Notes under the pieces: generated by a model | What the model was told of the DNA's origin: nothing | What the model saw: only the letters and a program-made list of their open reading frames with translations | The model's database searches: none | Position numbers and translations under genes: made by a program | Shown: in pieces, positions 57,501 through 64,000 of the stretch | How the letters are laid out: every line of letters begins with the position of its first letter | Position numbering within the stretch: the first letter of the stretch is position 1 | Origin: Protopterus annectens | Taxonomy: Eukaryota > Chordata > Ceratodontiformes > Protopteridae | Direction of reading: 5' to 3' | NCBI RefSeq assembly: GCF_019279795.1 | Contig: NC_056744.1 | Coordinates: 906,641,571 to 906,705,570 of the forward strand | DNA length: 64,000 bases

Positions 57501-59072
57501 TGCTAGTACTTTAACATATGAAACTGGCAGTTTAAAGCCCTAATGACCAAAGTAGCAGAAGTGTATACCTTCTTACCCCGTCTGTCCAAGGCTCTAGAAT
57601 CTCTATCAGAAGGGGTGTGATTTTTGGCAGTAGTAGCCTTAATGCCCTTTGGTCCTTTGGAAATGGTCTCTGGGTCCGCAGTAGGATTCTTGAAGAGGAA
57701 CTTGTGAGAGTCAGGTAATACCTGTCAGGTTTTCTGGGAGCTGGAGGTAAAGTGTCTGGGGAAAGGCTAGATTCCAAGAAAGCATCATCTACAATGTCCC
57801 GAACAGGAGGGATAGCTAAAGGCCTGTGTTGAGGAAGGAGTAAGAATTCCCTAAGCCTCTTTTTGGAGTCAGAGTAATCCTGGCTTTCCCAGCGGAAATG
57901 CTCCCTAAGAGTGTGCAAGGTTTCACCAAAAGAAAAATCTTCTGGAGGGGAAGCAGAGGGAATGGAATCCTTTGCATTAGAATCCTCATAGGTTGATAAG
58001 GGAAAATCCTGGTAATCAGAAGAAACAGAAATATCAGATTCCTGATTAGAAGAATCAGAAGGAAATAAGTTCTAGGACTCTTGGAGGGAGAAGGCTGGCT
58101 TCCCCTTCAGCCATTCTAAGCATTTGTTTTTTTTAGGCATATGGGCCTGAGCATGCGGTTTGGACATTGGTTTTCTAGGCGTGGTGCGAGTTTTAGGCCT
58201 GGATGAAGAAGATGGCGTTGGTTTAAAATGCAAGTCTGTTGTAGGCCTGAATACACCCTCAGAAGCCGGTGCCTGCACAGCGGCTCCGGACCCATCCAAG
58301 GTAGAGACATCCGCAGGTTCCATAGTCAAAGAAGCATCTTGCAGCATACCGGACTCTGAATGGGTCTCAGTAGAGGCCTGCAAATCTGAAGTAGCAGGTT
58401 ATCAGGGGTTATGAAAGCGCCTCACTGAGTACCAGCGGACTGGTGACTAGCTTAACGGAAGCATCGTCGGCAGTTTTGGACCTATGCGGTCTGTCTCTGT
58501 CTTTATCCTTACTTTTTTTGGAAGATCGGTAGTTGGATGGTTACTGAAGCCATTTCGGAGTACAGATACAGAGTACCAAAATAATTTGCTGTAAATATAG
58601 CCCAATGACAAATAGTTCGGGAGTTGAACAAGGCACAAACCGACAGCGAGGGACGTTGTGGTCTGGGCCTAAGCAAGAAATGCAGTACGAATGAAAATCT
58701 TTATGAGGTATTCGCTTTCCATAGGTAAAACAATTGTTAACTTTTACTGACATCAGTTGGAGCAAGAAAAAAGATCCCCAATGAGGTACTTATCTGTTTT
58801 TGAAGACTTTGGTTCTGAAACTCGAAAACGAAAATTTCAGGAGTCGGCCGACCGACACTTGCAAACTGCTTCTGCTGCGGGCACTGCACGGCAAGAAAGA
58901 CTGATGTAATGGCTTCGGCTGCAGGTTTTATACCCCTGATGACCTGACGTCATGGAAGAAGAGACAGCATCCGACGCAGGAATCCAAGACTCTGGTATTC
59001 AGGCCCGCTGAGGGCTACCTGCAGGCAGATAACCCAAATGTAATGACTGCAACAGTGAAACACGAAGAACAT
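54548..59072 (-). mobile_element. DIRS-type retrotransposon fossil (copy C), truncated at its 3' side
   Basis: The right end (about 58900-59072) closes with GACTGCAACAGTGAAACACG and AAGAACAT, the same terminal core as copies A and B. Parts on the minus strand are: gag N-terminus with Cys/His cluster (about 58540-58770), gag middle (58070-58380) and remainder (57530-57920, 56955-57425), RT (about 56300-56980 with LPNKW...AIQPVPAEERGQGF-type text), RNase H (55590-56166), downstream domain (55055-55588) and the first part of the tyrosine recombinase (54548-55180). The left end stops inside the recombinase, so the left inverted repeat and internal complementary region are absent. About ten breaks. 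Intermediate in age between copies B and A. Confidence 0.9.
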
Positions 59073-60780
59073 CAGGTTAAATTTTGTGGCTGTGTACTTG
59101 GCAAAACTATAAGCAGAGTACTATGGTCAGATCTCATAGTCATTATGTACTTTTCTTATAAAACATACATTTAGTTACATTATATTCAGGCAGCATTTTT
59201 CAAAATAGAATTTGTCCACAGTAGTGAGATGGAAAACTGTTTGATTTCTGCTACCAAAGTCTGTGATAACTCTTCAGAACTAAATAAAACCCAACTGTGT
59301 GTTTAACTTCTCAACTAGTTTCATAAATGCAATCTTAACAGAAGCATGTACTCTGCATACAGATATGAAGTCACTAGTCTGAATCTAAACTAATAATTTA
59401 TGTGCTCACAAGCCTCAGTGACATGACCAGCAGATGTGAAATTAAGTTTGCTGGTAAAAATGCCCTTTGTTCTGTGTTTCAATGAACAGCTGACAGCCAA
59501 GAGTGGACTGCACCTTTTAACAGACTTTGTGAACTCCCCAGCAATTTTGCATTAAAAATAAAATGATGTGGCTAATCTGCTACTTACAGACACCAACATA
59601 GGTCTTACCAAGATCAATTATTTCACTATATTAAAATAAATCATAAATTTTGTCTACTACTGACCTTGCATTACTTACTTGCAGCCCAGAAATGCTGCAC
59701 AAGACTACTGTTATTCTTAGATATCCCTGCTGTGAATTACAGCTGAAACATAATGCTGTCAAAAATTTGTGCTTCCATTCTCCTCCTCCTATTAGGGATT
59801 TCATACTGGAAAGTACTGGTTGTTGCTGAAGGAGGAGGAGGAAGGATATATTCATTTGGAGCCTGCAAAACTAAGCAGGGTTTGATGATCTCAATAACAA
59901 AGTAACTATTTTAGCATAAAGATAATGAAACAGTTGATAGGGTATCACAGATTTATGACAAATAAATAAACAGCAGCACCAGACCAGGCACCATTTTTGC
60001 AATCTGAAAAGTATTATTCTGAAAGTAGTGTGGAACCAAGTATGTTTGGGACATCCTTGATCATCAAAGCACTTTGGTTTAAAATTTCATGCCAGAACCC
60101 ACAACTGCACATTTCTTCATTGAGTTCTATCAGTATTAACCACTGTTTCATAACTTTAAAGTACTGCTTAAGTTTGTAAGTAAGAAAGTTATATGTAATA
60201 AAGTCCAGACACAGACGCAAATGCTTTCCACACAGTGTACAGAACCAGAAATACAGACAGCTGTTGGCAATAGACCAGTACATCTGGATAACCAATCACA
60301 CTTTTGTCTTCTGGCTCACAACACAATGGAAAACACATCTTTCTGTAAATACCTCATAAAGCATATGTATGCATTTTGTCAAGTGCAGAAAACTGCATAT
60401 TTTGATATGATAGCAAAAGTGCTTTAACCTTCATTTCCACGGTCATCCTGCATAGACAAAAGCTGTTTTAAAAACTGATAGGCAATTCTTGCAGCAGTTC
60501 CATTCTCAGCAAATGCAAACACACACAAATTCAGCCTATGTTAGTCTATATTAATTGAATTAATTGAGTCCATCTGCCTGGAAGCACTTGTGTACACAGA
60601 TAGACTAACGCTACGGAATTTGTAATTTAAATTAAGAAAATAGGGCTGTACAATGCAGTCATCTGCTTAGAGAGAGATCTCACTGCTTAGTAAAAACAGC
60701 TAAACAAAAGGAATTAAATAAAAAAATAGGAACATTTTCAGAATAAATCGATACTACTACATCTGTACCTACTATTATTT
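59073..60780. other. Unassigned DNA
   Basis: No exon or element was recognised right of DIRS copy C. It is probably ALG14 intron by position. Confidence 0.45.
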
Positions 60781-60945
60781 ATTATTTTATTAGTTAACTT
60801 CGTAAATCCACTAGACACAAGTATCTCCTTTCAGTGGTAGCCTGCAGGAGCGCTGTCTGGGATACACTGTAAGCAAGGTGAATTACAACACAGGGATTCA
60901 TATCCAGGACTAGAGGATGGCGCTCACGAGCAGCTTAGAGTCTTA
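60781..60945 (-). mobile_element. tRNA-like SINE, minus strand
   Basis: On the minus strand, GCTCGTGAGCGCCATCCTCT is followed by GGATATGAATCCC (B-box-like). The 3' part AGTGGATTTACGAAGTTAAC leads into an ATAAAATAATAAATAA tail. It shares its end with 53375-53590. Confidence 0.5.
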
Positions 60946-61274
60946 ATGATTTGTGTTAAAATGCTAGACATATTCATGAATGCAAGTACAAATGTGCATC
61001 CCATTTGTTCAGTGAAAACTAACAACTATGATGTAAAACTAAAATGTCCTTAAAATAAACAAGCAAATGTTATCTACCTTCGTAAAATGTAATTAATCAT
61101 TTTAAAGTGATTTGCAGATATTTATATGTGCATCACAGCATTTGGTGGGCTAAGTAACCACAATGTATTTTCTTCCTTCTCAGTCCTTACATTTAGGGAC
61201 TGTCTTTTAAATTAAATGATTTTTAGAAATTTTATTAAAGCAAGGCCCATATAAATGCATTTTATCCCGGTGTT

Positions 61275-61312
61275 ACATCATCATCATCATCATCATCATG
61301 ATCATCATCATG
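61275..61312. repeat. (ATC)n microsatellite
   Basis: About twelve ATC units with one GATC interruption. Simple repeat. Confidence 0.9.
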
Positions 61313-62090
61313 GAAAGTGTGAGCAACTTTCAGGGAAGTTTAAACACATGTCCAGTGTGCATCTAATACAGTTTATGGGAGCACATTATGTTTCCCTATT
61401 CGTGTCACTGCTGTAGAAGTCCACTGTTTACACTTAGAGGGATGAGCACAGCAAAAAAAAAAAAAAAATACAAGTTTTAAAAGTTTTTTAATAGAGCAGA
61501 GGCTGAAAACATTTGCCAATGGAGCAAAAATGCTATTTGGCACATTATGCATCATATGCAGTGTTGCAAAGGTACGCAGCATTTCATCAGGAACTCACTT
61601 TAATTTAATTATCAATTCTTTTCTCAGATACTTCTTGGCAGACAACACACCACTACTGAACCAGCTAAAGATTTATTGGTTTGGTTCAACCAGGCATCTT
61701 CTGTTACTGGACAACAGAAATGAGCCAGTGCAAATGAGCAAAAATGTAAACAATATTACAGTACACTATTTTTTAAATATGTGGTTAAACTGCAGGCTTT
61801 CTTTGCATCAGTTCTGGCATATCATTAACATTGCACAAAATACATACGCAGAGTGCTCAGTCACCTATATGCATACCAGGTGGAGAAGTCATTCATAAAG
61901 CAGAGATCTATGAGTAGAGGTGCATTACACAGCTACTCCAGTTTTTGGTAGTTTTACTAATGATCTAACAGGAATGCACCTGTTTGCCTTTCCACCACTT
62001 TCACTCATTCCCAGGGTCAATCTAAAGCTTCAGACGAACTCCCCAAAGATTATTGTAGGGATTTCCTTTTGGCCCAGTTAACAGTGGTTC
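61313..62090. other. Unassigned DNA
   Basis: An A run lies at about 61454-61468. The plus-strand frame 61530-61898 has no family resemblance and is regarded as chance. Confidence 0.45.
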
Positions 62091-62099
62091 TTCCTTTTG

Positions 62100-62655
62100 A
62101 AAAAGGTCAGTGACAACTACCACAGGCTTTCTCACAGACTGGTCTTAACTGAAGATGGGGTGTTTGATGCCGCTCAACCTGAGGCATCTTTAGTTGACTG
62201 CCGCTATAGTTTAGTACCTTTCAGGCACCTTATTTCTTAGTACATGTCGCAGGTATTAAGGAGGTTAAGAAACTTGCTGCTAGAAAATCCCATATGGGTA
62301 AGTGAACATTTTTCTAGTTGATGCCAAAATAAGAACCGGGAGCCTTTTTAAGGCTCAGATGCCCCCTGGTTGGTTCTTCAGTATTTGTAAGAGAAGTTAA
62401 GTAGCCTTTCTTACTCTTCTCTCAATATTAAGTGGTCTGCCATCTCTGCTTGTCTGCCTTTAAAATCCCCCTTTCTACTTAATCTTGATCAAAACAGTTT
62501 CTGAAAGGGGTTTTTCATATCCTTCCACCTAGAAGACGGGTGACTTCTGTTTGGAATCTATTTCTTTCTAGTGAAAGTTGCACCGTTTTATATTTGAACA
62601 AACAGTGCTAGTCATTGCTCTGATCTCTGCAAGAAGAGCATCAGCGTTGAAAGCT
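62100..62655 (+). mobile_element. DIRS-like fossil fragment (recombinase motif)
   Basis: Just before the CR1 3' end, the plus strand encodes ALISARRASALKA, close to the LAITSARRVSELQA block of the tyrosine recombinase of copy B. The upstream 500 bases are too decayed to assign surely, so the left border is a guess. The strand is opposite to the three large DIRS copies. Old, with many breaks. Confidence 0.4.
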
Positions 62656-63043
62656 ACAAGGCCATGTCAAACCCAAAGCTGTTGGACATGCTCCACTTAC
62701 AGAAATCCCAATCCCTCAGAGCCACACGCTCCAGGGATCTAAACCTTGTCATCACAGTGAACAAAACGTGCTGGAGGGATAGGTTCCTGACCCAGGGACT
62801 CCCCATACTCGAATAAACTGCCCATACATGTCAAGCAGAGCGCCTCCTTGGCCCTCTTCAAAAGGAACCTTGATGATTGCATGGGAGATAGGAAATTCAC
62901 CCCGGGGATCATGTCAGTCGCCCCGCTAGACAGGGGTCCAGAGAAGTAAATATTGTGGGAAGAAATATCCAGGGAATTGTTATGGCTAGGCTTGTATAGG
63001 CCCTAGGGCCGATAGCCTAGTACCACCCTATGAACCTATGAAC
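62656..63043 (+). pseudogene. CR1 LINE 3' end fragment
   Basis: It begins at TACAAGGCCATGTCAAACCC (the KAMSNP block), runs through CACTTACAGAAATCCCAATC and GCGCCTCCTTGGCCCTCTTC (the ...SLALFKRNLDD block). It ends GGGCCGATAGCCTAGTACCA and CCTATGAACCTATGAAC. It is close to the minus-strand copy at 34172-36725. Only the last 390 bases are present, with at least one stop in the former reading frame (CGAATAAACTGCC). Confidence 0.88.
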
Positions 63044-64000
63044 TACGAATGATGGCAAGGCAAGTATACAACCAAATGTAATAAGGATTGCACCATATGT
63101 ACAACACACATCTGTTAGAAAGCACCAAAAATTAAGAAGGTAGAAAAGTACATTATGAAGCTTTCCAAAAATTCAGTGTTCTTAATTATTGTGGATACGC
63201 ACTCAAAGTAGCAGTTCCAGTTACTAATAATAGTTAATGTGGCAATGGAGAAGCAGCATCTTGGTAAAACTCTACTGGAGACTTAATACTTGACAGGAAC
63301 ATTTTTACAAAACCATTTAAAATAAGTTCTACTGCTTAGTTGAAGATGAATTATAAGATTCTTCTACGTTATACAATTACTTGACCTAATGTGCTGGATT
63401 TATAGTGTAAATAATTTTATAACAAAATTTCCTGTGAAATTATTGCTCTAACTTTAGTCCATTTATGAAAATTAGATTTACTACAACACAATAAGGAGAT
63501 TCTGCTCTGAGAAAAGATATTCTTTAACTACCTTCATAAATTCAGGATCAAGCATTTCAAACTCAACTGGATAATATACAGCACATTTGTATAAAACAAA
63601 GAGAAATGTTAGCTTTCATGCTTTTTTAACATAATACACAGATAAAAGAAAATGAGAACACCCTGAATGAAATGGATTGAATAATTAAAGAAGGTGAGAA
63701 TCACAAAGATTTTTTATTAAAACAGAATACATGATTACTTGGTAAAAAACTGAAGACCTGGTATGAATTTCTGTTGTGGCAGAAAAGTTGTAGAGAAACA
63801 GTATAGTGAGTTTTCTAACTACATGGACTCCTTTCATACTGAAATTAATAGAAAGTTTATCTTGCAGCACTGACAGATCATGGAGCTATTGAATAGCTAT
63901 TTGGGGAAGGATCCTTACAAAAACAACATTGAGCCTATATTTATAGTAGTAAAGATTTTATCCTTTTTAGATACAGAAGCAGTCTTTATCAGCTTGAAAT
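63044..64000. other. Unassigned AT-rich DNA
   Basis: No gene or element was recognised up to the window end. Confidence 0.45.

Noticed and set aside
61530-61898. 122-residue plus-strand open frame
   Set aside because: No family resemblance, ordinary AT-rich composition and no splice context. Chance frame.

Overview
This is vertebrate nuclear DNA dominated by transposable elements, most likely from a species with a very large, repeat-rich genome such as a lungfish or amphibian. That placement is inferred from the mix of DIRS, Penelope-like, CR1, L1, hAT-like and tRNA-SINE sequence together with a vertebrate host exon. There are no bacterial-style genes, operons or CRISPR arrays. The one confident piece of host gene is the last coding exon of ALG14 on the minus strand (20573-20803). 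No other ALG14 exon was recognised at higher coordinates, so most of 20.8-64 kb is probably one very long ALG14 intron filled with transposons.

Layout. 1-9.1 kb: an old Ty3/Gypsy fossil split by a DIRS element (2063-7556), a short SINE fragment with 15-bp target duplications, and a possible LTR. 9.66-13.63 kb: a roughly 4-kb hAT-like element with 16-bp terminal inverted repeats and near-identical 8-bp target duplications, loaded with smaller TIR repeats. 14.2-18.7 kb: L1 relics, one interrupted by a complete-looking SINE with 9-bp target duplications, and a decayed CR1. 20.4-20.8 kb: ALG14 terminal exon. 21.0-26.0 kb: a Penelope-like element (RT plus GIY-YIG endonuclease) with an inverted partial copy head-to-head upstream. 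Both arms carry a hammerhead-ribozyme-like core. 26.4-31.8 kb: the best-preserved DIRS, with inverted terminal repeats, an internal complementary region and hairpins inside the terminal repeats. 34.2-36.7 kb: 5'-truncated CR1 on the minus strand. 38.4-39.0 kb: old DIRS relic. 40.55-44.69 kb: a 2.07-kb tandem duplication with very few differences between copies, each carrying an identical CUB-like exon candidate. 44.86-48.77 kb: near full-length CR1 with an intact esterase-type ORF1 and a broken ORF2. 49.16 kb: LTR-like sequence. 51.4-53.6 kb: tRNA-SINE pieces, one split by a TIR element. 54.5-59.07 kb: a third DIRS, truncated at its 3' side. 62.1-63.04 kb: a DIRS-like fragment abutting a CR1 3' end.

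Working relationships. The CR1 elements would have supplied target-primed reverse transcription; which LINE served the SINEs is not known. The DIRS copies depend on their own RT/RNase H and tyrosine recombinase. The short TIR repeats depend on a transposase not seen here. Nested insertions give a relative order: Gypsy before DIRS at 2-7.6 kb, L1 before SINE at 14.8 kb, Penelope before the TIR insert at 24.7 kb, and SINE before the TIR repeat at 51.5 kb.
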